A stretch of DNA of 64,000 nucleotides from Paramyrothecium sp. XJ0827 (lineage: Eukaryota > Ascomycota > Sordariomycetes > Hypocreales > Stachybotryaceae), in NCBI GenBank assembly GCA_020881915.1, contig JAJFPB010000007.1, positions 3,968,001 to 4,032,000 on the forward strand, read 5' to 3'. Below the pieces are notes generated by a model, which saw only the letters and a list, made by a program, of their open reading frames with translations, made no database searches and was not told the DNA's origin. This document shows positions 23,217 through 35,291 of the stretch, piece by piece (position 1 is the stretch's first letter; each line of letters opens with the position of its first letter). Position numbers and translations under genes: made by a program.

Positions 23217-24311
23217 TTAAGCCCAAGTAGCACCGCGGATGGCACGCTTGGCGTAGGCAAGGTTGTCGCTCTGGCCTGGGACACACTTAAGGCCAGAAGC
23301 CATGGGCTGAGCGATGGACCAGGTACCGGCAGCGCAACGTTGGAACTCAGTGCCTCCAACGCAGTTCCACTGGCCCTCAGCAGTGCAGGCGCTGCCGGCG
23401 GCGAAAGAACCGGCGCCACCAGTAGGAGGGGTAACGGGGACAACGGGGTTGACAACGGGGGTGGCGGGCTCGGTAGGCTTAGGGACGGTCACCAGGGTCG
23501 TGGGAACGGTAGGAGGGGCGATGACGGTAGGAGCCGGCTCGCTGGGAACAGGGACGACGGTTGTCGGGTCAGCAGGGGGCTGCTGGGGCTCAGTTGGCTG
23601 AGGCTCGGGCTGCTGAGGCTCTGAGGGCTGCTGAGGAGCAGCAGCAGGGCCACAGTTGCCTACGGCGGCGCCCGTCTTGGCGTTGGGGCTGATGGTGACA
23701 TCCGGGCCAGGGTTGGGGAACTCAACATCAATGCCCTCGGGGACAGTGCAGGTATCGTCGACGTTGGCGACGAACATGGCAGGACGGCTGGAGAAAGGCA
23801 CGGAAGCCTGGCGCTTGGCCGCACCGCCTCCGATGTTGACGGCAGCGCAGTTCATGTAGATCTCGCGGTTGCCGACCTTGTTGAACCAGGTCCATGCGAA
23901 GATAGCCTCACCGCCCGGAGCGTCGGAGGGAACGGTGAATGGGAGGCTGGTCTCGATGGGGCAGTTGCCGATCCAGGAGTGGATGACAGTCCAGGTGCTG
24001 CCCTTGTCGTAGGACAGAGAGGCCTGGCAACTGCCGCCGTCGTGCTTAGCACCACCGGCAATCTCAATGTTGTAGGACTGGCCCGGGGTGAAGTCGGCGG
24101 TGACGGCGCCGGCAGGAGTGCCGAAAAGGCTGTGGTAGCCCTTGCAAGGGAACTGAGCACCCTTGATGGGGTCGACCAAGCTGTAGTCGATATCCTGTCC
24201 GGCGTGGGGGTTGCTCTTGGACTTGAAAGGAGGTGGGAAGGTCATCTCCATGTGGGCGGAGGCGACGGTAGCAAGGCCGGCGGCCAGAGCGAGGGACTGG
24301 ATGGTCTTCAT
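23217..24311 (-). CDS. AA11 lytic polysaccharide monooxygenase (chitin-active) with X278-type C-terminus
   Basis: This is a secreted copper monooxygenase expected to cleave chitin oxidatively. The single-exon ORF of 364 residues starts with a signal peptide of 19 residues. Cleavage after ...TVASA leaves His20 as the mature N-terminus, the first ligand of the histidine brace; the mature protein begins HMEMTFPPPFKSK, as in AA11. The second brace histidine is in CKGYHSLFGTP, and the axial tyrosine is in GNREIYMNCA. The catalytic domain runs to about residue 225. A linker of about 80 residues rich in Pro, Thr, Gln and Glu follows, then a Cys-containing module (GSACTAEGQWNCVGGTEFQRCAAGTW split across the linker end) of the X278 type seen on AA11 enzymes, which may bind chitin. 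Codon third positions are strongly GC-rich compared with the neighbours, suggesting high expression. Confidence 0.93.
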   Translation of the reverse strand: MKTIQSLALAAGLATVASAHMEMTFPPPFKSKSNPHAGQDIDYSLVDPIKGAQFPCKGYHSLFGTPAGAVTADFTPGQSYNIEIAGGAKHDGGSCQASLSYDKGSTWTVIHSWIGNCPIETSLPFTVPSDAPGGEAIFAWTWFNKVGNREIYMNCAAVNIGGGAAKRQASVPFSSRPAMFVANVDDTCTVPEGIDVEFPNPGPDVTISPNAKTGAAVGNCGPAAAPQQPSEPQQPEPQPTEPQQPPADPTTVVPVPSEPAPTVIAPPTVPTTLVTVPKPTEPATPVVNPVVPVTPPTGGAGSFAAGSACTAEGQWNCVGGTEFQRCAAGTWSIAQPMASGLKCVPGQSDNLAYAKRAIRGATWA

Positions 24312-26536
24312 TTTTGCGTGTGGGAAGTTCTTGTAGTTGTGAGTGACAAGGGTCTGACAACAGCTGAAGCGAATGAATAACTATCAAGCACGGCTTTGAT
24401 AGATAAGTTGCAGGTATGGCGGACAGGCACTTGGCTCGAAGGTTCGAATGAGCTCGATTGTCGAAATGTTCTCGGAGTGGATTGTTCGAGGGTTCAGGGT
24501 CTACCTGAAGCGCACACAAGCAAAAGAAAGTGAGAAGTTGGTTTAAAGGAGTGTATGTCGCCGGGACGAGAAGTTGGAAAAAGAGGAAAGAGAGACAAAA
24601 AGGAAAAGTAGGAAAAACTGTTGAAAGGCTTGTTGGACTGAGGAGAAAAGAATGTACCTAGAGAAGCGAACGCAGCCGTCTTTTTGTACTTTGATCGATT
24701 GATGTGATATCCATCCGAGCAGCTCGGACAGCTCCTTGCCGATCTTGTTGAGTGGATCAAACACATCTCACTGCCGCGCCCTCAGTCATCCACACCCATG
24801 GCTTTGCTCGGCAGGGGCAGGATCAGGGGTTGGTGCAGGGACCAGCTGTCGGCATTCTGAAAACCTCCACAGTCAGTGGATAATTTCCAGTAAGCACTTG
24901 ATGATTTTGGCACTTGAAACATGCGATTGTTCACGAATCGTACGCGGTTCCATAGAGTAGATGGACGAAAGGCTGTAGAGGCATGACTAGACACTGGCAC
25001 AATAGATGCGGAAAGCGAACCCTCCACCTTTCGGACTATGCTTCTTGTTTTCGCACCAAGTTGAGCTGTTACTCTCGCTGGTCCTCTGCTGGTGTGTCCG
25101 GTTGTCTCCAGGACTAATGGACCTGCAATGAGATTCAGCGAAGGGCAGGCCGATTGCTGTCGAGGTACGGATGAAGCCTCCTTTGGCAGTGGATATTCTT
25201 GAAATTACTGATCCGGCGACTTGCCCAATTAAGGCGGCCCGCCTCATGAAACGGGAGCTAGCCTGAAAATATCTCCATCGGCTTGGCCCCTGCGTTCTTC
25301 GCTATTCTTAAATCGCCGTTCTATTTACTGCACAGCTATTTTTATACGCCACGTTACTCAGCGGTTCCACTGAGAAGTACCTTTTGGCACAAAAACAGCC
25401 GGGGAATACTTACAGGGTTGTGTGCGCCAGCCTGACACAGGTGAAAGTCGGGATTTCACCGTACTTATCTCAGCAAGTTATTCACCAGGGGGATCTAGAC
25501 TTTTTTTTAGCTTCATCTAGGGCTCGCATTCATTGTTTTGGAGTGGATAGATCCAAAGTGGATTTTGCAGCGTCGGTTTACCATTGTGTCTGCATGATAA
25601 TGGGGGCCTTGTTTAGAAGATCCGTCCTACAAACCGTTCTAACCGGGCGCCAGGCTTTGCGTGATGCAGCCTGGTTCACTGGGTATTCGCATCACGAAGG
25701 GGAGCGCCCATGATCAAAAAGCAAAGAAGTGCAAGAGAAACATTTTCGACAGGCGAATAAGGATGTTTATTCGCAATAGCTGAACGTGCGGTCGGTGAGG
25801 TGTCAGTCGATGAAGGGCAAGTTCAGAATTGCCGTTTCCTCAGCAAGATTACCAAGAGGCTTGTCTGGTGTTTATAGCGCGCTTCTCCTGACTATGTGGT
25901 CACGGGGATTACGAATCAAGTACAGTCAGGAGCGAAGGGCTGTCCCATTAAAAACATGGCTATGGCGCTACTGTGGTGCAAAGACATGCGGCAATGACTG
26001 GTGATACACTCGATATCAGCAAGCGGCGCATCACAGCCAAGAATAACATGTAATACAGGTGGCAGCTGGATCGCCGATGCGGACGCGTAACGCCGAGAGC
26101 TGAACATTTGGCCGTGGAGAAGTGCGTCACTGCTGCTACAATGCAAAGACTCATGGCAATAGTTAACGATGCTGAACATCCTGGTGTTTAGCGACTGGTG
26201 CACAATGTCAGACTCACAATGCGTGACTGCTCCGGCTGAACAAGTAATTCGTACGAACTAGCTACAAGCTGCACGCTCTCTATCTGCGTGTGACAGAGTT
26301 CAGCTTAAACCTCGTTGATGCAGCTCCAACGAAATCAAGCTTTTTCGTGCAGCTAAAGAAAGTTCAATCTATGCAAGGCTTTTTCGGCCTCGCTTCGATC
26401 GCCCAGTTTCACAACTCCCCTTTTTCTTTCCCCTACCACTCGACGTCTGTTCTCGGCGGCTCTGCTTCTGATTTCTGCCCACGACGATATCGACGATACA
26501 CATGTGCAGATCGACAGTGCAAACCAGTTAATCGAT
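24312..26536. other. Intergenic: AA11 upstream region and gap to the next gene
   Basis: The first 450 bp carry purine-rich tracts on the plus strand (24536-24620), that is a pyrimidine-rich leader for the minus-strand AA11 gene. The rest holds only short ORFs. The 25.9-26.2 kb part shows weak internal similarity, not enough to call a repeat. Confidence 0.4.
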
Positions 26537-27328
26537 ATGACTACAAGCTTCTACCACATCTGGAATGACAACACTACTCTTGTTCCGGAAATCGAGCCCG
26601 ACCTCAAATTTCCCATCTGGGGATGCTTCGTTTATCGAGTCACGTACAAGGACCAGGCTCTTTGGGAGAAGTACACGGACTGGATCACCACGTCGGTTCA
26701 TTACGCCATTGGTATAGACTCTCATGATCCAGAAGTCAAGGCACACGAAGGGGGATACAACTACTTTGCGGAGCATCCCGACCCCGAGTCAGTCAAACTT
26801 GGACGTGTGGTCAAGGATCACTTCCATCTTTGCAAAAAGGAAGACCCTGAGCTTGATGGCAAGACGATAGAGCAGGTGCAGGAAATCCACTTGCAGTGGC
26901 TGGAATCGTTGCCTGACAAGGGCAGGTCGCATAACGAAGACGGCTCGCACAACTGTGCCGATTATCAGTCAGCCGGAACGAGATACCACAACAATTGTGT
27001 GCGATACTATTGCGCAATATACGTAGACGAGGAGGCTCTGGCTCGATTTGCCAGCTATCTGCGCGAAGACGACTCCCGAAAACCGAACGACAGTGGTTCG
27101 CTGGATGAGACTACGGTTGTCGTCTTCCGGGTGCTTGAAGAGGCCAAAATACGCCATTTACAGATGCCGGAGGACTACCCGCCTCCGAGAAACAACGGTA
27201 GGCCGGTTAAGAAGCCCTGGATGTATGTTTATGCCAGGAGTCTACCCTACTTTTTCACGGAATTGCGTGGTGACTGGGCGTGGGATGACTTATATCGTCG
27301 CCCACCACGGATTTGGAGTGAGTTCTAA
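26537..27328 (+). CDS. Uncharacterised fungal protein
   Basis: This is an intronless ORF of 263 residues from the ATG at 26537. The frame is open from 26504, but only through a GTG codon, so 26537 is chosen. The protein is acidic, rich in Trp, Tyr, Asp and His, and shows no signal peptide or membrane segment. Visible blocks are FPIWGCFVYRVTYKDQ followed by WEKYTDWIT, a central NNCVRYYCAIYVDEEAL, and the C-terminal PWMYVYARSLPYFF. The pattern 'W/F-G-x-x-x-Y-R-x-T-Y-x-D' resembles a widespread set of unnamed Pezizomycotina proteins, but I cannot assign a function. Coding-like composition throughout and the lack of antisense competition support it as a real gene. Neighbours give no hint of its role. 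Confidence 0.7.
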   Translation: MTTSFYHIWNDNTTLVPEIEPDLKFPIWGCFVYRVTYKDQALWEKYTDWITTSVHYAIGIDSHDPEVKAHEGGYNYFAEHPDPESVKLGRVVKDHFHLCKKEDPELDGKTIEQVQEIHLQWLESLPDKGRSHNEDGSHNCADYQSAGTRYHNNCVRYYCAIYVDEEALARFASYLREDDSRKPNDSGSLDETTVVVFRVLEEAKIRHLQMPEDYPPPRNNGRPVKKPWMYVYARSLPYFFTELRGDWAWDDLYRRPPRIWSEF

Positions 27329-29358
27329 GACTCATGTTATGGGGCCTACTTGTTCACATCTGATTAATACAATCACGAGGTAGCTTAATGACTTCTAGCC
27401 CTGCTCCCTCCTCTAACAGACCTCGACATGACTCGTGAAAATGCCCATCTTGGCTCGTCTGGAGGAGGCCGCATCCTCACCCTTTGATCCCGCGATCCGC
27501 CTTGGAGACTTTCGTAGTCTTGGTCCCTGACACAGTCAACAACTCCATGTTTACTAGGTAGTACCACTCATCTTGAACTGGTTGCAAGTTTGGTAGGACG
27601 CGGGTACATTTCTGTGCATTCTTCAGTGGGCATCCCCAACTTCCACCGACTGTACCACAATTACAGCCTACTTCTCCCGATCGTGCCACGATCACTATTT
27701 ACAACTGCCTATCATAGCCTACGCTTGCCGAATGTGCCACTATCACTACTGCCACCGCGCGTTGGTCAAGTCGAAATGCATGGCATGACCTGGGCCCACT
27801 TACCATCGATGCGACGGATACGCGTGGGTGCATGACCACAGTCACATCGCGAAAGCTTCTTTCTCCCTTGATCATGACTGCCAGTGCCTTCGTAATTCCA
27901 TCCTGATGAGGGTGCGAGGGATGAAGCCTGGCTCTACAGTGTGTTTGAGCGAGACAGCAAGTCGGTCGAAGCGTGCCGCATCAAGGTGCGACAACCGCCG
28001 AGCTTGGACGTTTTCCGTGACTTTCCCTTGCAAGACCTTGTTGAGTGGAATTGCCACGAGTCTCTTCGAGTGAAAAGACGCAGGATTATTTCATGAGGGA
28101 TGGGGACGAATTGGTAGCAGAAGCAGAGAGGCATGATACCGCCTGGTCAGAGCAGAGCAGCCAGAGGTTGATACGCTTGGTATGAAACTCATTGTGAATG
28201 CAAGTTCCTGAACGTAGTCTACTTGGTTGGCTTTGACTGTCGCTGTGCCGTATCAGATTTCGCGCGGAGGAAGTGGCTTGACTAACCCAGCAGCAGACAA
28301 GATTATTGTAATTGAGAATGGTCTAGGGTAGGTAACTGTGACTGAGGGTGACTGGCTTGGAATGGGGCGATGGCTCTGCATATCACACGCAACGGTCATT
28401 CGCAGTTGGCTTCAAGAGCAAATGGACCCACACTTGTGAGTTACCTTGAATTGGATATCTGGCAGAGTAGCGTTAAAGGTGATGCATTAAAGCCTGCATG
28501 GTCCGTTATTATGGCATTGATCTTGATCTTCACGATGGCGAGTTAAAATGGCGATGCAAGGAAAGACGCTGCCACTTCCAGAGGCCCACCTCGAGCTCAC
28601 CTAGCTATATGTCAGAGATACTTTACCTAATTAAATAGAGAAATTATTCGCGGACATATAAAAGGAATGTCCAGTCGAGTCCCTTCAACTGATTGTTTAT
28701 CTAGGCATACGCTTCAGTAATGTACAGGGGTTCAATCTTGACAGCGAACAGGCAGCGTCAAGATCTAAGGCTTTTACTTGTAGTTGAGTTTTAAGAACAT
28801 ATAAATGCTAACATGATGAGGCCGGAGTGTTTCTCGAATGCAAGATGTTGATTGATCACCCTGATGTTGCTATCTGCAAGCTAAACCTCATTTCAGCTGA
28901 CAGGAGGGTAATTCTGTGGGCTGCATCCCAGAGATTAGCCAATGGTTGCTGCGTCTAGGATTTGGTCATACATGATCATGTCTGGTTGCTATTAGATCCA
29001 ATCCTGACCTTGTAACATGAGCCAGGTGTGAAGCGAGTTAGATTTCAGAATTTTTGGGGTTGCGGCTTCAGGATGCTTTCTAGCCTGGGCTAGACGGATT
29101 ACTTACATCTCTACAAGGACAACTGAAAACCATAGCTAAAAAAAATAAGTTGCATTTCTGGAAATTGCCCTTGTTGGAGATGGAAGACTGGAATGGATTC
29201 TCTTCGCTACTGCAAGAACCTCAAATCATTGACTTCACAAAAAGCGATCTTTGAGTAACATCACTGCCAGGTTTCGATTTGCCCTCTCCGCCAATCAATG
29301 AAGTCTCCGCATTTCTAATGCGAACCTGACTCAAAAAAGTAGCTATCATGTGACATGA
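27329..29358. other. Gene-free interval
   Basis: This 2.0-kb stretch between convergent genes has short ORFs only. The part at 28590-28690 is AT-rich. No transposon ends, RNA genes or long repeats are seen. Confidence 0.45.
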
Positions 29359-30832
29359 TCATGTAGTCAGGATTGTGAACGCTGCCTTGCCCAGACTGTC
29401 GTGAGTTTTGTCAATCCACAAAATTTCCCTCAATTGTTGACGGACTTCCTCCCAAGTCGACCCCGGGTCCACTGTGGCTGCCCAGGTAACACGAAGCCAG
29501 GGCTCCTTTGCATCGAAGATTGAGATGGACGCCAAAATGAGCAGCCATCTCATGATTGCTTGAGGCGGGAGCTGCTGGGCATCTTGGATGCCCTGCATCG
29601 TAGTATGCAGCCGTGCAATTATGTACGCATAGGTCGGGAAGGTTGATGGCATCTGGAAAAGACTGAGAATGAAGAAGAGCATGCCCAAACAAACACACGC
29701 GTCTGGTGTGTTGCTCAACGTACGTTCGAGGTTCAATAAACGTACAGAAATCGAACGCAGCCGGGGATGGTAAAATGTGAAGTTTACTTTTTTGTTGGCG
29801 CTAGAGTGTCCATTAACTACCCTTGTTAGATCCACGAGGTCACGGAATGCCGAATTTAAGATCGGATCGAGGGGTTGGAAACCGCATGAGGCTGTTGCTT
29901 GTGTTGTATTTGGAAAGGATGGGGTGTCTGGAGCGAAAATGACTTCATAACCGATAGGATCGTGCAAAAACAAAGGCTCACTTCCAAGACTGAGTGCCAA
30001 TATTAGGTCGAGGCTCTCCAACTTGATTTGCAGTTTCGGCCACGGTTGCAAGGACTGAGGCCCGCCAATCAAATTAATGATCCTGCGCAAACCGGTCAGG
30101 TGTGCTTTGAGTGCGGTAACATCGCCTATAGCTGCGGCCACCACAGAGAGGTAAGAAATAGTCATGATTGTAGTAACTTGCGAGACTCCATCTGTTGTAG
30201 TGAGTTTCTGGTTAAGGAGGGTAAGTGTCTTGGCCAGGATTGGCGCCGACATCTCTGTGAAAGACCGCTTCTGGCCATAATCATGGGCGGCAGAGTTGAT
30301 AAGGAGGATACCCTGGACCATAGTATCATCCAGTGGTGGGAGCTCTGGCCGATCGGAGGAGATATTAAGGTCGATAAAGCTTTGAAACAAGTTTGTTACT
30401 TCCGTAACTCGGAGGTAGATGGTGACTGGAATCATCGGATGAGTTAAGTGATAAAGACAATGTGTGTGTGTGTTGCTTACACTCATTGAGCAGCCCTTTG
30501 GGCGACTTCTGGGCGTGACTGGCTAAGTTGATGATTCCCGAGTCGACTTGCACCAGTGTGGGAAGAGACCGGACTTCTATGGGTATCCAATTGCGACATT
30601 GCAGAAGCCACAGGCATTCAGCAAAGCGGTCTGCTCGCGGGTCCCCAGCCGTGGTTCCAACGACTCCATGAGGAGCTACTCTATTTGATTTCTTGGCTTG
30701 CCGTCTAGAACGTCGTGAATCTGGACGTGTATTCTTGCCTTTCATGCAATGACTCCGGATCTGGTGGTCCTCCGCCGTACTACGCTGGCCCAGAGGCTTC
30801 CACTTGACGAATGCGAATTGATTTGCTGGCAT
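29359..30832 (-). CDS. Fungal transcription-factor-like protein without a zinc cluster
   Basis: The exons (minus strand) are 30832-30481 and 30425-29359, with a 55-bp intron GTAAGC...TTCCAG, giving 472 residues. The N-terminus reads MPANQFAFVKW, followed by a basic patch (IRSHCMKGKN, SRRSRRQAKKSNR). This matches a large Pezizomycotina family whose members start 'F-x-F-V' plus an Arg/Lys/Ser-rich segment and then carry the fungal-specific regulatory fold (DUF3468-like). The helical regulatory part includes LTGLRRIINLIGG and a conserved 'MRWLLI' near the C-terminus. No Cys-x2-Cys cluster is present in either exon, so DNA binding, if any, would rest on the basic patch. The ATG at 30832 is used because the frame extends upstream only through a TTG. 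Regulator status is inferred from the family, and targets are unknown. Confidence 0.75.
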
Positions 30833-31628
30833 GTTGGTCTGCTGCAAACGAAAGGGGGCAAGGCAACCTGGTTGTTAATTCAGGAGAGAAGGTCTACGAT
30901 GAGGAGGTCAGATTTGTGGCAAAGAGGCAGTCGTCCAATCAAACAAAACCACACGCAGTGCGATGACAGGGTGATGCATTGGCTGCAAAGACTCCACTTG
31001 ACCAGAATGACTACCGGTTTGGGACTAGTAATGGAGTTGGATTACCTGTATGACGAGGGTAGGGTCTCATACCGCCAGGGGAGCAGAAGGCTGGAAGCGA
31101 ATTATGGTGGAAGGCGAAAGCGTCTCTTTGTAGAGAGCAATCTCCGTATCACCAGCCGCCTCAGCCAGCCACAGCTTGGCACAATTTTGCCTGACTGCCA
31201 TTTCCGACAAGGACTAGCTGTTTGTCCGGCAGTTCGGATCTATTCTTTCAGCTCTGTTACCCACCGGCTACTCCTTCAATCAGGCCTACAGAATTTGAAC
31301 CATGCAACGCATAGTATCAGAGACCTCTGAAAACGCGAGCATCGTGGTTTTACTAGGTTACAGTAGGCCCCTAGTACTGGATAGAATCCTATCGGAGAGT
31401 TCGCAAATCAACTTCGCATGTGGACATCAGAGAAGCAGACTAAAGCTCGTGTAAGATTCCAGCATGGCCCAACGAAAGAATATTTATCACCAACAAAGAT
31501 CGATTCAGTCAGTCGTGACTTGAAATTATCCTTAAATATAGGATAAGAATTCTTTTATTGTATGAAGAATATCCTCAGAACTTGACCAATTGTTTGGCTC
31601 TATATAATAGGCCTGGGCTGGCGCCTGC
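30833..31628. other. Intergenic between two minus-strand genes
   Basis: This interval is upstream of the transcription-factor-like gene and downstream of the subtilase gene. A plus-strand open stretch (30749-31330) overlaps the start of the regulator gene antisense and has no protein-like motifs. Confidence 0.45.
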
Positions 31629-34413
31629 CTAATGCTCATAACGGATGTGGAATGGATTTGATTCAGAAACAGTCCAATCAGCGTCATTATACTCATCGCC
31701 AAAGATGCGTAGCACTTTTGAGACTACCTTGTACCTTCCGGCCGATATGTACTCTCCGTTGCTGAGCTGGCCATACCAAGGCTGCCACCAATCGCCTTTT
31801 CCGGCCCACTGCCACGGGTAACCGATAGGTTGACCGACTGGCTCAATGCTAGATCGGGCGGTGGAGTTTTGCGGACATGTTAAGTGAGGGAAGATTTCAA
31901 TGACGACCTTTGGCGAACCCAGGTTGAGCTGGTGGACGAGCATCAGGTCATGATCCCCGATCGTACCGGGCATGGTTCCAGGAGCAGGAAATGTAAATGT
32001 AGTGTTGCTGCTAATCGGAGTAAATATGTTGTATGAGCTAGACACAAAAGCGCGCCCTTTAGAAACATTGGCCGCGTCGTGAAGGGAAGCTTTCAAACCC
32101 ATGTATGGCAATGACAAGGACGTGCTATCAGAGCCGTTGATAGCGATATACCCTGACCACAGAGGCAAACGTGAGACATCGACGTCCGCCGGCGGCGTAG
32201 CTACAACCTCAATGATTGCCGAATCACCGGGACTGATGGTCACACTGGATTTGCTAAAAGCGAGCTCAGCATGAGCGCTTGTGTCCTGGTTGGGGTAAGT
32301 ATCATGGCGTTCAGACCCCTCCTGAAGAGTGTAGAAAGTATGCGTGGGCACATGCGAGATCTCATAAGTCACCTCATCATTGCCGGTATTGGATAGAGTG
32401 AATCGAAGCGACTCGGAAAAGTTATCAGTGTCGTTGAAGGACAATCCAGAGACATCTAGGCGTGCAGTGGCGAACGCTGCATCGTATACCTGGATGATGC
32501 CGGCGCCTTGTTGGGTCGGAGGTGCCAACCAGGTCTGCCAGTCAAACCAGTTTGTGAATACCTGGGGCTTCGCTGTTGCGGCAAGTGCGTTCTCGATTAG
32601 GGCAGGATCAAGAGAACCAGCGGCTTCGGCAAGCAGAGCGTAAGCGCCAGCAACGAAAGGACAAGCCATGGAGGTGCCGCTCATTGTGCCATGCCCGCCT
32701 TGGTCTCGCGGTATTGTTGATAAGATGCTACCACCAGGAGCGCCGAATTGAGGCTTGAAATTCATTTCAAAAGTTGGGCCCCAGCTCGTGTACTCGCTGA
32801 CGGCACCACCGAGTTCAGTGTCAGGGAAGATGGCATACTTCCAAGTCGCTATGTTAAAGTCGGGGAAGGTAGTTTTCACTTCAGAACCGGCCTTTACAGC
32901 TTCTATCCATTCGGTCGCAGTCTGCCCTTGAATGAAATACAGGGAGTTGAGTCCTTCGTCCTCCTCCCCCCACTCGGCTTCCTCTCCGACAATCGATCGG
33001 TGTGCAACTCCATTAGTACCTCGGTACGAAACGAAAGTCCGCCCTCCCTTGTCAAGAATGTTCAAAGTCTGAGTGGTAAGGGGGCAATCTCCTTCCTCGA
33101 GGAGAACAGCATATCCGCTGAGGTCTGGCGTATCCTCAGGCAAAGGGGCGCATGAATCAAATGGCATGCTGCTGTTAAGACCGGCAATCCACAAAGGAAG
33201 CGAACCATTTCGGGGACGGAATTGGTATCCGTCAAATAAGAACGAGGCGCGCGGGCTTTTGTCGATAGTGTAAAAGCCCTCGGCATAATAGGCATACCAT
33301 TCCGTGTTCTCGAACGAGGCAACTGCGGTGACTCCCTTTCCAGCGGCTGGACCCGAAGCTTCAAAGAGGCCCCAGTAGCCTTCATTTCCTGCAGCCACTG
33401 TGCAAGGAACCCCCTGTTCAACAATCCGGCTCACTGCAACTGAAAGGAGCCCTGAGCTCCAACCAGAAGAGCCGCCAAGGGAGGCGGTAATGATATCCGC
33501 GCCATCTTCGTATGCCTTGTTGAATGCGGCAAGTAAGACATCATCAGTGACACCACCTACGCAACCGAAAACACGATAAGCACCGAGGACAGCATCGGGA
33601 GCAACACCCAAAAAGCCCCACTCGTTTTCTTGCGCCGCTATGATCCCAGCGACATGAGTGCCGTGTCCTTCACAGTCCATGGGATCCTGATCAGGAATTG
33701 GTTTGTTAGTACCAGTGTAATCGTCACCGACGAAGTCGTAGCCAAACGTGACCAAGCAGTTTTCTCCAAAGCAGCCTCCAAGAGCAGGGTGGCCATGGTC
33801 AACCTATTATATCGTGTCAGTGATTTATTGTTCCCCAGGCCTATGAGATGGGGTGAATTAGCTTACACCGGTGTCAATGATTGCAATCTTGATCCCTTTC
33901 CCAGTGATGCCCTTCTCGTGCATCTTGTCTACTTGAGTCATAACGTGTGGCGCATAGCGCTCAGAGGTACCGTTTTCCTGCCTCTTGCCATTGCGGTTTT
34001 GAGTCATTCTAGAGCCGCTCCCATGTGTTGTTCGTATGGGCTCCGGACCATCGTAAAGCTCAACGGGCCATACGTTTTTAATAGCCGGGAGAGAAGCAAG
34101 TCGAGTCGCCGTTTCCTCAGCATTGTCGACGTCGTTGAACTGAACAGAAACACCCTTGAACAGCTCAAAGTTGAGATCCAAACGTGTTTCACCTTCAGGC
34201 TCTACTTGCAAACGAAAACGGCCCGTATCCTCCAGAACGTGTTAGACTGGGGTGCCTTTGGCGCAGGTAGAATTTGCTTTGACTTACTTGTCCATCCTCA
34301 AATTCGAAGATGTATGCGCCCGGGATGAACTTCCTGACTTTGCCCCTATTGTCTGCTGCCGCCGCCGTGGAAGCAGCGGCAAGCAGGGACACAAACAGAT
34401 TTAGATAAATCAT
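31629..34413 (-). CDS. Secreted subtilisin-like serine protease (S8, Vpr-like with Fn3-type C-terminus)
   Basis: The exons (minus strand) are 34413-34288, 34229-33867 and 33803-31629, giving 887 residues; all introns are phase 0 with GTAAGT or GTAAGC donors. A signal peptide of about 20 residues (LFVSLLAAASTAAAA) is followed by an I9-like propeptide with the FNDVDNAEETA segment. The catalytic domain starts near residue 140: Asp161 in IAIIDTG, His210 in CEGHGTHVAGI and the nucleophile Ser in GTMSGTSMACPF, with a protease-associated insert between them. After the catalytic domain comes a Fn3_5-like region (FSESLRFTLSNTGNDEV). The length and insert match the fungal 'minor extracellular protease Vpr' group. 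It is expected to be secreted and to degrade protein, with possible host or substrate penetration roles. A TATA box lies upstream (34521-34526). Confidence 0.93.
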
Positions 34414-34520
34414 GACTGATTATGTGGAGATTTGTGCGCGTCTGGCCAAGAAAACCAATTTGTTGCGAGTGCTTTGCTCCGTGAGTCGGCAAGGAAGACC
34501 CTCTGACGGCGACCGTCTAT

Positions 34521-34526
34521 TTTATA
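34521..34526 (-). promoter_or_regulatory. TATA element of the subtilase gene
   Basis: A TATAAA motif on the minus strand lies 108 bp before the ATG at 34413. Confidence 0.45.
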
Positions 34527-35291
34527 CAACATCAGAGATGCCATGGGACAGTCGATGCAGATTCAAAGAGTAGTATGCATGAGGCTGTGCCGCAGCCAAC
34601 ATTCGTATTGCCAAAGTTCGCCCGAAAGGAATGAGATTGCGCATTCGAAATCCTTGCAAGCAGGCAGTATCCATAGTCAAGAGAATTCTTTGACCGAATA
34701 TAAGCACTAGCTCGAAATGGTGCATGCCTTCGGGTATCGTTAATAATGAGCTTGCATCTGAGATACCCGGTGTCAGAATCTCCTGCCTAATATGGTGCCA
34801 AGCACTCTGACCGCGCGTTCTTGCTGCTGTGCCACATTAAGTATTTGTTTGATTGAAAGGCCTACCCACATTCCCCAGATAGTTGCCCCAGCATAGGATC
34901 CAAATTGTAAAAAGAGCCTCCATGAGGTTTCTTATTAGTGAGTGAGGGTCTCGGATGGATAGTGCAAGTGGAATCCAGCGAAACGAAAAGCAAGCTCGCT
35001 CTCTCTTGAAGCTTGAATATGATCCTGATCATCGGCTGAACCTAGTGGAATGGGCAGTAATCCATGGCAACTTTCGTGGGCCACGAAATTTTAGGCCCAG
35101 ATTTCTCCAATAAGGGGGTGCGCTCTCTGTAGGTGCGCTTTTGACCCAGCTTAAAGTCAGTGTTTTTGAGTAAAGCTTTTTACAACATGGAACCCCGCTC
35201 AAGTATCGCATAAATGTCAAAATCAATCCCGTGTAGTCATACCGTCAGGGGTACTCCGGAATGCCACGGTGTCTAGAGCTTAGGGAGATCC

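Noticed and set aside
23314..23624. Long plus-strand open frames rich in Gly and Val opposite the AA11 gene.
   Set aside because: They are antisense readings of the Pro/Thr/Gln linker, produced by biased composition.
25945..26180. Weak internal similarity around two TGCAAAGAC-containing segments, possibly a decayed tandem duplication.
   Set aside because: Identity is patchy and short; it could be chance. A self-alignment would be needed.
30749..31330. 193-codon plus-strand open frame.
   Set aside because: It runs antisense over the first exon of a well-supported minus-strand gene and has no motifs.
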